In this document: positions 17,305 through 25,504 of the stretch, in pieces
Position numbering within the stretch: the stretch's first letter is position 1
How the letters are laid out: every line of letters starts with the position of its first letter
Origin: Pseudolabrys sp.
GTDB lineage: Bacteria; Pseudomonadota; Alphaproteobacteria; Rhizobiales; Xanthobacteraceae
NCBI GenBank assembly: GCA_025929185.1
Contig: JAICMO010000009.1
Location: 1-40,994, forward strand
Reading direction: 5' to 3'
Length of the DNA stretch: 40,994 nucleotides
Position numbers and translations under genes: made by a program
The notes under the pieces: generated by a model
What the model was told of the DNA's origin: nothing
Database searches by the model: none
What the model saw: the letters and a program-made list of their open reading frames with translations, nothing else

Positions 17305-18096
17305 ATGGTCCAAGAAGCACTCTTACAAACGCAGCGTTCTCTTGCCATTTGGTTCGATTGCATTGGTGCGGTCGTCGTCAGGGAAGCAGAAAAAAAATTC
17401 AGTACGAAACCGGGTGGACTATTCACGGCGATCGAGCCAATTGGATTTATTGCCGTCATTGCAACAAGTCGAATCTTGTTCAACGCAACGCCGACCTTCG
17501 GCGATTCGGTTCTCCTGTTCTATTGCACGGGCGTCGTGCCGCATTACGCTTTCATATGGATCTCGACCCATACAAAAGTCTCCGATCTGACGGTAACTTC
17601 GTTTCCACGCGTTCAACCTTTGGACCAAATTATTGCAAAGGGCGTTGTGGAAATGTTGTTCTATTTTGGATTCATGATTTTTGTGTTCGGCGGACTTTGG
17701 CTTGTGGGCGTTTCCGCCTTTGCGTTGCCCCGACATCCGCTGACCCTATTGGCAGTGGTAGAGGCTTTATTTTTGCTTGGTTTGGGAGTCGGTATCATCA
17801 ACACGGTCGTAGGAACGTTCTTTCGGCTATGGTTTCATATTTATCATGTGCTCGGGCGAGGAGCGATGATTCTTTCAGGAGTGGTCTTTGTCCCGGATTT
17901 TCTTCCTCCCGACGTCCGCAATTGGCTCGCGTGGAATCCAATTTTACATGGAGTGACCTGGTTCAGAACTGCGTTCTATGAAAAGTATCCGACTCATATT
18001 CTTGACACCGGATATATCATCGAATGGGCGATCTTGACATTGGTCGTCGGATTGGCGCTTGAACGCGTGACGAGACATAGGCGGGCCCAGCATTGA
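17305..18096 (+). CDS. ABC-2 type polysaccharide exporter permease (KpsM-like)
   Basis: The 263-residue protein has about six hydrophobic segments: IEPIGFIAVIATSRILF, SVLLFYCTGVVPHYAF, MLFYFGFMIFVFGGLWLVGV, TLLAVVEALFLLGLGVGII, MILSGVVFVPDFLP and IIEWAILTLVVGLAL. The order and the motifs REAEKKFSTKPGGLFTAIEP near the N-terminus and NPILHGVTWFRTAFY near the C-terminus match KpsM/Wzm/BexB-type capsule export permeases. It should form a channel with the ATPase that overlaps its stop codon (TTGA at 18093). The transported glycan is presumably the product of the upstream genes. Periplasmic and outer-membrane export partners (KpsE/KpsD type) are not in the window. Confidence 0.92.
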   Translation: MVQEALLQTQRSLAIWFDCIGAVVVREAEKKFSTKPGGLFTAIEPIGFIAVIATSRILFNATPTFGDSVLLFYCTGVVPHYAFIWISTHTKVSDLTVTSFPRVQPLDQIIAKGVVEMLFYFGFMIFVFGGLWLVGVSAFALPRHPLTLLAVVEALFLLGLGVGIINTVVGTFFRLWFHIYHVLGRGAMILSGVVFVPDFLPPDVRNWLAWNPILHGVTWFRTAFYEKYPTHILDTGYIIEWAILTLVVGLALERVTRHRRAQH

Positions 18097-18803
18097 TCGC
18101 ATTGCATTCCGTCTCGAAGTATTACCGCCACAAGCGCGATCCCGTGCTCGATCAAATTTCTTTTCTTTTTCGCCCCAATACCCACGTTGCAATTTTGGGT
18201 CCGCGCGGGTCCGGTAAAACTACCTTGCTGCGCCTGCTGTGTGGCATGGAAATGCCGACGTCGGGTTATATAGAACGAAAAATGTCGGTTTCCCTTCCAG
18301 TTGGTTACAACGGAAAGGTTTCAGCGAAGACAACCGTCAGGCAGTTTCTCGGCTTCGCTGCACGCGTGCACTCAATCGGTGCGGATGATCTGACGGCGTT
18401 TGTGCTGAAAACCGCCGATTTACAAATCGACCTGAAGCAGCCGTTAAACGAACTGCTTGGCATCGAGCGACGGCGGTTAAACTATGTCCTGAGTTACGCG
18501 CTTCCCGCCGATTGCTATCTTTTCGATGAATCAATCGGACCGCGATCGCGGGCAGACGCTGAACTTTTCGATCGTTTGTTCAAGCTGCGCAGCGAAACGG
18601 CGGCAACCGTTCTTGCAACCAGCTCGGCGCGGGCAGCCCACAGCTTCTGCCAAAGAGGCGCCGAACTGTATTTGCTCTTTGACGGCCAACTAATCCGCTG
18701 TCCGAACGTCAACAGAGCGGTGCGAGATCTGCACAGGCTATCCAGATCTTTCCCCTTACCTGATAACGGCGATGGCGATCCTGATCACGAACGGCCAAGG
18801 TGA
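18093..18803 (+). CDS. ABC exporter ATPase (KpsT-like) with degenerate signature and H-loop
   Basis: This 236-residue protein starts with TTG at 18093, overlapping the permease stop. Walker A is GPRGSGKTTL (about 37-46), and Walker B with the catalytic glutamate is CYLFDES (about 141-147). The order and the C-terminal FDGQLIRC... match KpsT/Wzt-type polysaccharide ATPases. Two elements are unusual. Where relatives have the YSSGM-type signature there is LLGIERRRLNYVLSYAL. The switch histidine of the 'SHS' H-loop is replaced by serine in VLATSSARAAHSF. Either the protein hydrolyses ATP poorly, or it is a specialised member. A frameshift is unlikely because the frame and KpsT-like spacing are preserved throughout. 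Confidence 0.87.
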   Translation: MIALHSVSKYYRHKRDPVLDQISFLFRPNTHVAILGPRGSGKTTLLRLLCGMEMPTSGYIERKMSVSLPVGYNGKVSAKTTVRQFLGFAARVHSIGADDLTAFVLKTADLQIDLKQPLNELLGIERRRLNYVLSYALPADCYLFDESIGPRSRADAELFDRLFKLRSETAATVLATSSARAAHSFCQRGAELYLLFDGQLIRCPNVNRAVRDLHRLSRSFPLPDNGDGDPDHERPR

Positions 18804-18805
18804 CC

Positions 18806-18813
18806 AAAGGAGG
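18806..18813 (+). promoter_or_regulatory. Strong ribosome binding site of the small secreted protein
   Basis: AAAGGAGG lies five bases before ATG 18819. It is the strongest Shine-Dalgarno match in the left half of the window and fixes this start. Confidence 0.8.
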
Positions 18814-18818
18814 CTTCG

Positions 18819-19157
18819 ATGTATGTCGCCGTGCACCTAATGCGTCTGGCGTTGATCGCGACGTTTACTGTGGTGTCAGCAGGCTTCGCATCTCGCGCCT
18901 TTGCGCAGGCGGTGCAGTCGGACGGTCAGACCTACGGAAATCCGCAATGGGGACAAACCGGAACGCCGACGTGGGGCGAATATCAGAGTTCAATAGGCCA
19001 AAATGGCTGGTCAGGCGTGGCCGCACGCAATCAAGTGCCGGCAGGGGCGCCTGTTCTCACCCCCAATCAGGCAAATACAAACTTTCAAAATCCGAGGACC
19101 GGAATGACTCTGTTCACGCCGCAGGACAGTCGGTTTAAGGGCCGCGATCGGCCGTAA
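18819..19157 (+). CDS. Small secreted protein of unknown function
   Basis: The 112-residue protein has a classic Sec signal peptide: a short N-region, the hydrophobic core LALIATFTVVSAGFAS, and the cleavage site AFA-QA near residue 30. The mature part of about 82 residues is rich in Gln, Asn, Gly and Trp, with YGNPQWGQTGTPTWGEYQ, and has no cysteine. I recognise no family. It begins 15 bases after the ATPase stop with a very strong ribosome site, so it is probably translated at a high level from the exporter transcript. It may be a periplasmic or surface accessory of the exported glycan, but that rests only on position. Confidence 0.8.
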   Translation: MYVAVHLMRLALIATFTVVSAGFASRAFAQAVQSDGQTYGNPQWGQTGTPTWGEYQSSIGQNGWSGVAARNQVPAGAPVLTPNQANTNFQNPRTGMTLFTPQDSRFKGRDRP

Positions 19158-19316
19158 GGTTATCTTTGCTCAACCCTGATGCGCACTGCCCGACTGGGTA
19201 ATGCGTGCCAAGGTTGCCGAGCCAGCGGACGGGGAGCAGCCCGCATTCGAGCACCCGCGCTGCGTTCCCCATGCGCAACGCCACGCAGCAAAGCGATGAC
19301 GCCGGCACGGCAAGGC

Positions 19317-21653
19317 TTAGTGGGAATTCTGCAAAGCTCTCCAGACTTTCTCCGCGGTTGCCGGCATTTCGATGCTGGCGCCTGCCGGCAACGCGTCGAT
19401 CACCGCGTTGATCAGCGCAGGCGTTGCTGCCGTGGTGCCGGCTTCACCCGTGCCTTTCACGCCCAGCGGATTCGTCTTGCAAGGCACGACAATATGCTCG
19501 ACCGTCATCGGCGGCACGAGTGTTGAACGCGGGATGGCATAATCCATGAAGGAGGCGCTCAGCAGTTGCCCGTCGCCGTCGTAGACGACGCCTTCGGTCA
19601 GCGCTTGGCCCAGTCCTTGCGCCACGCCGCCATGCACCTGCGCCTCGACGATGGTCTCATCGAGAATGGTGCCGCAGTCGCCGACCGCGACATAGTTCGG
19701 CACGCAGACCGCGCCGGTTGCCGGATCGATTTCGACCTCGGCAATGTGGCAGCCATTCGGAAATGTCGCCGGTGTTTTGGCGACCGCACGCGTGTCGAGC
19801 GTTTCCTTCACGACATTTTGGCGCACCAGTTCCCTGGCACGCTCGGCGACTTCGAACAGCGACACGCTGCGGTCGGAATTGCGCACGGTGTAACGTCCGT
19901 TCGCGTAATCGACGTCGGCTTCAGCCGTCTGCATCAACATCGCCGCAACCGGACGGCCTTTGTCGATCACGAGCTTGGCGACATGCGCAACCGCATTGCC
20001 GACCATGAACGCCGAACGCGACGCGACCGCACCGAACCCCGGCACGTCGCGGGCGGAGTCGCCGGCGGTCACGGTCACCGCATCTGTTGCAATGCCCAGC
20101 TGCTCGGCGGCGAGGCGGCCGAACACGGTCTTGTGCCCCTGCCCGCTGGCGCCCGCACCAATGCTGACATTCACCTTTTCGCCGCCGGGAAATGAGATGC
20201 CCGCGCCCTCTTCCGGAATGGCGCCCGCAATTTCGAGATAGCAGCCAATGCCGATCCCACGCAGCTTGCCCTCTTTCTTCGCCTGCTTGCGGCGTTCGCG
20301 AAAACCGTCATAGTCGGCGAGAGCCAACGCTTTCTCGAACACCGCCGGAAAATCGCCGCTGTCATACCTGTTACCGAACGGCGTCGTGTACGGGATTTGC
20401 TCAGGCTTGATCAGATTGCGGCGGCGCAATTCGGCGGGATCGATGCCGAGCTTATCGGCAGCGGTGTCGATCACGCGCTCGAGCAGGAAGCTCGCTTCCG
20501 GCCGCCCCGCGCCGCGATAAGGGCCGATCGGCACGGTGTTAGTGACGACGCAGCGCGCGCGCACCGACGCGACCGGAATATCGTACAGCGTCGGTAAACA
20601 GCCGGAAATGTGCAGCGTCGAGCAGAAATGCGCGACGCCGGTAACGTAGGCGCCGACATTGGCGAGACCCTCGACACGCAACCCAAGGAACTTTCCGCGC
20701 GCGCTGAGCGCGAGCTCCGCCGTCCAGAACGAATCGCGTGCGTTGTTGTCGCCGAGGAATGCTTCCGCCCGGCTCGAGGCCCAGTGCACCGGCTTGCCGA
20801 GGGCACGCGCCGCATGCAGCAGCGCCACGTATTCCGGATAGCCGGACGCTTTCATGCCGAACCCGCCGCCGACGTCGTCGGTGCGGACGTGCAACTGTTC
20901 CGGCTTGATGTTCAGCGCGCCCGCGGTCTGCATCCGCACGCCGGCAACGCCCTGGGTGCCACAGCGCAGCGTGAACATTTGCGTGGCGGCATCGTAGCTC
21001 GCGGTCGCCGTGCGCGGCTCGAGCGAGGCGCAAGCGAGCCGCTGGTTGTTGAGATCGAGGCGCACGACATGCGCGGCATTGGCGAAAACCTCATCGAGCT
21101 TTGCGCGGTTCTGGCCATTCGGGTCCGCCGGCGCGACCCAGTCAAACGCCACGTTGGCCGGCGCCTCGTTCGGCCAGAGGACCGTCGCACCGTCGCGCAA
21201 GGCGCTTTGTGCGTCGATCACCGCGGCGAGCGGCTCATACTCGATCGTAATCAGGTCGGCCGCATCCTGCGCGGCACCGACCGTTTGCGCCACAACCAGC
21301 GCGACCGGCTCGCCCACGTAATTGGCGCGCTCGTGCGCCAGCCCGGGGCGGAACGGCCCCTGAATCGGCTTGCCATGGCGATCGGGAATTGGAGCCGGCT
21401 GCGACACCGACTGATAGGGCTCCGCCGCGAGATCGGCACCGGTGAACACGCCGGCGACTCCCGGCTCCGTCTTCGCCCTGCTTACGTCGATGGCGACGAT
21501 CCGCGCCAGCGCATGCGGCGAGCGCACGAAGCAGACAGCAAGCGTTCCGTCAGGCTTCACGTCATCGCCGAAGCGGCCCGCTCCGCGCAGCAACGCGTCA
21601 TCTTCCAGACGTCCGTTCCAACTACCTTTTTGCGCGCGGCCAAAGCGTTCCAT
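19317..21653 (-). CDS. Molybdenum hydroxylase large subunit, CoxL-like form II (xanthine dehydrogenase family)
   Basis: The 778-residue protein is a molybdopterin-binding subunit of the xanthine oxidase/CO dehydrogenase family. It has the N-terminal a/b-hammerhead domain, with LEDDALLRGAGRFGDDV and GEPVALVVAQ, then the molybdenum domain with DDVGGGFGMKASGYPEY (about 260) and the active-site loop GPYRGAGRPE (about 376-385). That loop is the RGAGR form, not the CSFR loop of true aerobic CO dehydrogenase, so CO is an unlikely substrate. The catalytic glutamate lies in GVKGTGEAGTTAA (about 735). Its FAD and iron-sulfur subunits, normally adjacent, are missing on both sides. The substrate is unknown. 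Start ATG 21653 lies in a 137-base gap shared with the divergent MCP. Confidence 0.93.
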   Translation of the reverse strand: MERFGRAQKGSWNGRLEDDALLRGAGRFGDDVKPDGTLAVCFVRSPHALARIVAIDVSRAKTEPGVAGVFTGADLAAEPYQSVSQPAPIPDRHGKPIQGPFRPGLAHERANYVGEPVALVVAQTVGAAQDAADLITIEYEPLAAVIDAQSALRDGATVLWPNEAPANVAFDWVAPADPNGQNRAKLDEVFANAAHVVRLDLNNQRLACASLEPRTATASYDAATQMFTLRCGTQGVAGVRMQTAGALNIKPEQLHVRTDDVGGGFGMKASGYPEYVALLHAARALGKPVHWASSRAEAFLGDNNARDSFWTAELALSARGKFLGLRVEGLANVGAYVTGVAHFCSTLHISGCLPTLYDIPVASVRARCVVTNTVPIGPYRGAGRPEASFLLERVIDTAADKLGIDPAELRRRNLIKPEQIPYTTPFGNRYDSGDFPAVFEKALALADYDGFRERRKQAKKEGKLRGIGIGCYLEIAGAIPEEGAGISFPGGEKVNVSIGAGASGQGHKTVFGRLAAEQLGIATDAVTVTAGDSARDVPGFGAVASRSAFMVGNAVAHVAKLVIDKGRPVAAMLMQTAEADVDYANGRYTVRNSDRSVSLFEVAERARELVRQNVVKETLDTRAVAKTPATFPNGCHIAEVEIDPATGAVCVPNYVAVGDCGTILDETIVEAQVHGGVAQGLGQALTEGVVYDGDGQLLSASFMDYAIPRSTLVPPMTVEHIVVPCKTNPLGVKGTGEAGTTAATPALINAVIDALPAGASIEMPATAEKVWRALQNSH

Positions 21654-21790
21654 ATACGGCTCCGAATCTTCCGTTAACGCATCGTTAGCTTTTCATTTCA
21701 CCGAAATTAACTGCAAAAAAACGGGTTGGGAAATACCATTCCGGCGACTTCCGGGGCACTTTTTGACCAACGGATTCCGGGCACGCGGCA

Positions 21791-23239
21791 ATGAGTGACG
21801 GGGTTTCCTCGCACGTCATCTGGCGGGGGTGGCGCGTGGTCGCGCTCACCGGCACGGGCACCTTTTCCCTTTCGTTCGTGCTGCTTCTTTTCCTGGCGTC
21901 CGGCCGAAGCGCCGGCGTTCGGTCACTGTGGTCAGCCCTGATTGCCATCGTGGCAATGATCGCAATCGAAGCGCTCATCGCACGCAAGATGCACGCTAAT
22001 AATCTGCGCATGCGTTCGGCGCTCGACAACATGACGCAAGGCCTCTGCATGTTCGATGGCGCCGAACGGCTGGTGGTCTGCAATACGCCCTATCTGAAGA
22101 TGTACGATTTGTCGCCGGACGTGGTGAAGCCCGGCTGCACGCTCATGCAACTCCTTGAGTATCGCATCGCCAAGGGGACCTTTACGCGGAATCCCGCGGA
22201 ATACCGGCAGCAATTGCTGGAAAAAATGACCACCGGCCAAATCACCAGTACCGAAGTCAAATCGGCGGACGGACATGCCATCTGCGTTGTCAATCGGCCA
22301 ATGCCGGGCGGCGGCTGGGTGGCGACCCACGAAGACATCAGCGCACGCAAGCAGGCCGAGCAGGATCGCGCTTCGATGCAGGAGCAGCAGAAGCTGCGTG
22401 CGCAGGTCGAAGCGGCGATCGCCACGTTCCGGCGCGGCGTCGAGAGCCACCTTCAGACCGTTGCGGAGAGCGCCCAAACGATGCGCTCGACCGCAACCAC
22501 ACTGCTTTCCAGTTCGGGCCAGACGACACAGCGCACAGACAGCGCAGTGCACACGTCGAACGAGGCTGCCGCCAATGTCGACACAGCCGCAACCGCGGCC
22601 GAAGAATTGTCGGGATCGATTGTCGAAATCGGCCGGCAGCTCAGCATGACGACCGATATCGTGCGCACGGCGGTGGCCGAGGCGCGCGGAACCAACGAGC
22701 AGATCGGCGCACTTTCGCAGGCGGCGCAAAAGATCGGCGATGTCATTAAGCTCATTCGCGCCATCGCCGGCCAGACGAACTTGCTGGCGCTCAACGCAAC
22801 CATCGAAGCCGCGCGCGCGGGCGACGCCGGCAAGGGCTTCGCGGTGGTCGCCTCAGAAGTGAAATCGCTGGCCGTTCAGACTGCGAAAGCGACGGAAGAT
22901 ATCTCCCACCAAATTAGTTCGGTCCAACATTCAACGACGGCGGCCGTGCAAGCGATCGGCCGCATTGCGGCGCGCATGCGGGAAATCGACGAATGCGCAA
23001 CGGCCGTTTCTGCCGCCGTCGAGCAGCAGAGCATGGCGACCGGCGAAATTTCTCAAAGCGTCGGCGGCGCCGCCGGGCGCGCCAAGCTGGTCGTGACCGC
23101 GCTCGGCGGGGTCGCAGGGGCCGCCAGCGAGACGCGACAGTCGGCCGAGTCGGTGCTCACAACTTCTGAGTCCGTCGAATCGGCGACTGCCGAGTTGCGC
23201 CGCGAGGTCGAGAGCTTCCTCGTCAAAGTCGCGGTCTAG
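21791..23239 (+). CDS. Methyl-accepting chemotaxis-type protein with two membrane segments and a PAS domain
   Basis: The 482-residue protein has two hydrophobic segments near the N-terminus, [20 protein letters not shown] and [19 protein letters not shown]. These are followed by a PAS domain (about 70-185) with [21 protein letters not shown] and ending [12 protein letters not shown], the PAS-7/PAS-4 type common in Rhizobiales. The C-terminal half (about 215-470) is the MCP signalling domain, with hairpin tip [20 protein letters not shown] (about 321-340) and [15 protein letters not shown]. No large periplasmic ligand-binding domain exists, so the signal is probably sensed inside the cell or via the membrane. 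The receptor would act through CheA/CheW; no che genes are in the window. It converges with the phosphate transporter. Confidence 0.93.
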   Translation: MSDGVSSHVIWRGWRVVALTGTGTFSLSFVLLLFLASGRSAGVRSLWSALIAIVAMIAIEALIARKMHANNLRMRSALDNMTQGLCMFDGAERLVVCNTPYLKMYDLSPDVVKPGCTLMQLLEYRIAKGTFTRNPAEYRQQLLEKMTTGQITSTEVKSADGHAICVVNRPMPGGGWVATHEDISARKQAEQDRASMQEQQKLRAQVEAAIATFRRGVESHLQTVAESAQTMRSTATTLLSSSGQTTQRTDSAVHTSNEAAANVDTAATAAEELSGSIVEIGRQLSMTTDIVRTAVAEARGTNEQIGALSQAAQKIGDVIKLIRAIAGQTNLLALNATIEAARAGDAGKGFAVVASEVKSLAVQTAKATEDISHQISSVQHSTTAAVQAIGRIAARMREIDECATAVSAAVEQQSMATGEISQSVGGAAGRAKLVVTALGGVAGAASETRQSAESVLTTSESVESATAELRREVESFLVKVAV

Positions 23240-23312
23240 AGCATCGAATGATGCGGGCTGAAGCGGGTTCTCGCTCTCGCCCAATCGCGCGGACAAAAGG
23301 ACGAGTCCGGCG

Positions 23313-24320
23313 CTAGCGAAACAGTCCAATGACCCAATAAAAAAACGCGGCGAGAACAGCCGCGGCGGGAATCGTTACGATCCACGCGATCACGATTTCG
23401 CGCGCAACGCTCCAGCGCACGGCGGATACTTTTTTTGCAGCACCAACGCCAATGATCGACCCGGTGATCGTATGTGTGGTCGACACGGGAATCCCGAGAT
23501 GGGTCGCTGCAAATAACATCACGGAACCCGCGGTTTCGGCGCAAACGCCCTGCATGGGCGTCAGTCGCGTAATGCGTGAGCCCATCGTGCGCACGATGCG
23601 CCAGCCGCCGCCGAGCGTACCGGCTGCCATCGCGAATTGGCATGCGAGCACGACCCACAAGGGTACATAAAACTTCGTACCGAGATCGCCCTGCGAAAAG
23701 AGCAGGACGGCGATAATGCCCATCGTCTTCTGCGCGTCGTTGCCCCCATGGCCGAGCGCATAAGCTGAAGCCGAAATGAATTGCACGCGACGGAAAATAT
23801 TGTCGACGCCGTAGGGCGTGTACCGCAGGAAGGCCCACGAAACGCACAGCATCAGCAACAACGCCAGGACGCAGCCAAGTCCGGGCGAAAGAAATATAGC
23901 GGCCGCGGTCTTGCCTAAGCCGCTCCACACGATGACGCCCGTACCCGCCTTGGCAATGCCGCCTCCGACCAGGCCGCCGATCAACGCATGCGAGCTCGAC
24001 GACGGGATTCCGAGCCGCTGCGTGATGATCTGCCACACGATGGCGCCGGCCAGCGCGCCGAAAATGACGCGCGCATCGATGACGTTCACGTCGACAATGC
24101 CCCGGCCGATCGTTTCGGCGACGTTCAAGCCAAAAACCAAGAACGCGATGAAGTTAAAGAACGCCGCCCACGCGACCGCATATTGCGGGCGCAGTACACG
24201 AGTGGACACGATCGTTGCGATCGAATTGGCGGCATCGTTCATGCCGTTGAGAAAATCGAAGGCGAGCGCCACGCCGATCAAGCCGAAAAGAATCGGCCAA
24301 GGAAGCGCAGCGGCGTCCAT
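23313..24320 (-). CDS. pit: PiT-family inorganic phosphate transporter
   Basis: The 335-residue protein is a multispanning membrane protein with the PiT/PHO-4 signatures in both halves. These are FDFLNGMNDAANSIATIVST (about 21-40) and ALGHGGNDAQKTMGIIAVL (about 190-208), the G.NDA motif repeated with inverted topology. Further typical segments are GIPSSSSHALIGGLVGGG and GIPVSTTHTITGSIIGVG. It should import phosphate, probably as a metal-phosphate complex, driven by protons. The length fits the shorter alphaproteobacterial form. It lies 239 bases downstream of a DUF47 protein on the same strand, the normal partner arrangement. Confidence 0.95.
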   Translation of the reverse strand: MDAAALPWPILFGLIGVALAFDFLNGMNDAANSIATIVSTRVLRPQYAVAWAAFFNFIAFLVFGLNVAETIGRGIVDVNVIDARVIFGALAGAIVWQIITQRLGIPSSSSHALIGGLVGGGIAKAGTGVIVWSGLGKTAAAIFLSPGLGCVLALLLMLCVSWAFLRYTPYGVDNIFRRVQFISASAYALGHGGNDAQKTMGIIAVLLFSQGDLGTKFYVPLWVVLACQFAMAAGTLGGGWRIVRTMGSRITRLTPMQGVCAETAGSVMLFAATHLGIPVSTTHTITGSIIGVGAAKKVSAVRWSVAREIVIAWIVTIPAAAVLAAFFYWVIGLFR

Positions 24321-24379
24321 GTCATCGAGCTCCCGCGAAAACGACGATATCCAACGACCTATCTCCGTCCCCCTGAGAT

Positions 24380-24396
24380 GGCCGCCGCAGGCGGCC
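24380..24396. repeat. Perfect GC-rich hairpin between pit and DUF47 gene
   Basis: GGCCGCC-GCA-GGCGGCC is a perfect 7-bp stem with a 3-base loop. It sits upstream of pit and downstream of the DUF47 gene, and could stabilise or partially terminate the transcript. Confidence 0.5.
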
Positions 24397-24491
24397 CTCG
24401 GAAGACGACGGCCACAGCAAGTCGGGCATAGTCGATTTGTGCAGGTTCACGTCGTTGCCGGTCTTGGATTTATCTGAGGTCAGTGGCCGTT

Positions 24492-24534
24492 CATTCTTCG
24501 AGGCTCGGCCTCCGGCCGAGCACCTCAGGATGAC
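24492..24534. repeat. REP-like palindromic repeat
   Basis: The core CTCGGCC-TCC-GGCCGAG (24504-24520) is a perfect 17-base palindrome. It is flanked by CATTCTTCGAGG and CACCTCAGGATGAC, arms of a dispersed element I recall as common between genes in Bradyrhizobium-like genomes. Only one copy is in the window. Confidence 0.5.
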
Positions 24535-24559
24535 TGGGATAGATTGCTTGCAGCATTTG

Positions 24560-25204
24560 TTAAACATGCTCAATGACAATGCCGTGCATGACGTTGGCAA
24601 CGTCGTCAAAGCGGTCAACGACCTTTTCGAGATGATCGTAGACCTCGTTGCCGACGATAAAAGCCATCGCATTGGAATTTGCGTTGGCCTGGTAAAGCGA
24701 CCTGAGGCCGTTGTCATGCATCTCGTCGGTGCGCCCCTCAAGCTGCGAGATTTGCTCGGTCAGCGAGCTGATATGCCCCGCTTCCGAGCTGAGCGATTTG
24801 AGCAGCGGCACCGCCTCCTGCACAAGCTGCGCGCACCTGACGATGGCATCCGCCATGTCGCGCATCTGCGGCGTAAACGTGGTCACGTCGAACAGAATGA
24901 TTGCTTTCGCCGTCTTCTGCATCTGATCGATCGAATCGTCCATCGACGTAATCAGGTCGCGGATGTTGCCGCGGTCGAACGGCGTAATGAAACTGCGGCG
25001 CACCGCGATGAGCACCTCACGCGTGACGTTGTCAGCATCGTGCTCGCGATCCATGACCGTTTGACAATTCGCCTTGACGGCGACGCCGCCTTCCAGCATC
25101 GCGCGCAGCGCTTTCGCGCCGCCAAGCACCGCCTCGGAATGGCGCGCGAACAGATCGAAGAAACGATCTTCCTTCGGCATCAAGGCATGAAACCAGCGTA
25201 GCAT
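24560..25204 (-). CDS. DUF47 family protein (PhoU-like, PiT accessory)
   Basis: The 214-residue all-helical protein matches the DUF47/TIGR00153 family. It has LMPKEDRFFDLFARHSEAVLGG at the start, DREHDADNVTREVL (about 50-65), FITPFDRGNIRDLITSMDDSIDQM (about 70-95) and EVYDHLEKVVDRFDDVANVMHGIVIEHV at the end. These helical, acidic segments are the metal-binding positions typical of PhoU-like folds. Members control PiT transporters and phosphate balance. It is followed by the PiT gene on the same strand. ATG 25204 is used. The 239-base gap to pit contains two hairpins, so the two genes may have partly separate expression. Confidence 0.93.
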   Translation of the reverse strand: MLRWFHALMPKEDRFFDLFARHSEAVLGGAKALRAMLEGGVAVKANCQTVMDREHDADNVTREVLIAVRRSFITPFDRGNIRDLITSMDDSIDQMQKTAKAIILFDVTTFTPQMRDMADAIVRCAQLVQEAVPLLKSLSSEAGHISSLTEQISQLEGRTDEMHDNGLRSLYQANANSNAMAFIVGNEVYDHLEKVVDRFDDVANVMHGIVIEHV

Positions 25205-25504
25205 TCAGTCCTCGCAGATTTTCGGGCGGCGGCTTGCGGCCGGAAAGTAGTGGGTTCACACGGCTTTGCAAAAGCCTTATCGGCCCCCTGGGGAAAAGGC
25301 CGTTAAAAGTTCTCTCCAGGCGCGCCCCCATCCTCCGATGGCGGAAGCCGCGCGCGCCCCTGCTTTAGCATCGTGAAATCCAAAAGCAAAAACAAAGAGA
25401 AGGCGCCAATCGGTGCGTCGATTGCAACCACAAGAATTGCTGCAATAAGAGCGGGCCTCGGTTAGGTTGCCGGCCGATGGAGACGAGGCTTGACGGAGAA
25501 CGGA
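25205..25504. other. Divergent intergenic region between DUF47 and LLM monooxygenase genes
   Basis: I find no gene in this 300-base stretch. It contains an A-rich segment (AAAAGCAAAAACAAAGAGAAG near 25380) and no clear promoter boxes or Pho box. It must hold promoters for both flanking genes. Confidence 0.4.

Noticed and set aside
20610..21677. Long open frame on the plus strand opposite the CoxL-like gene
   Set aside because: It is rich in Arg/His/Gly with no domain, and the minus strand holds a complete, well-conserved molybdenum hydroxylase subunit.
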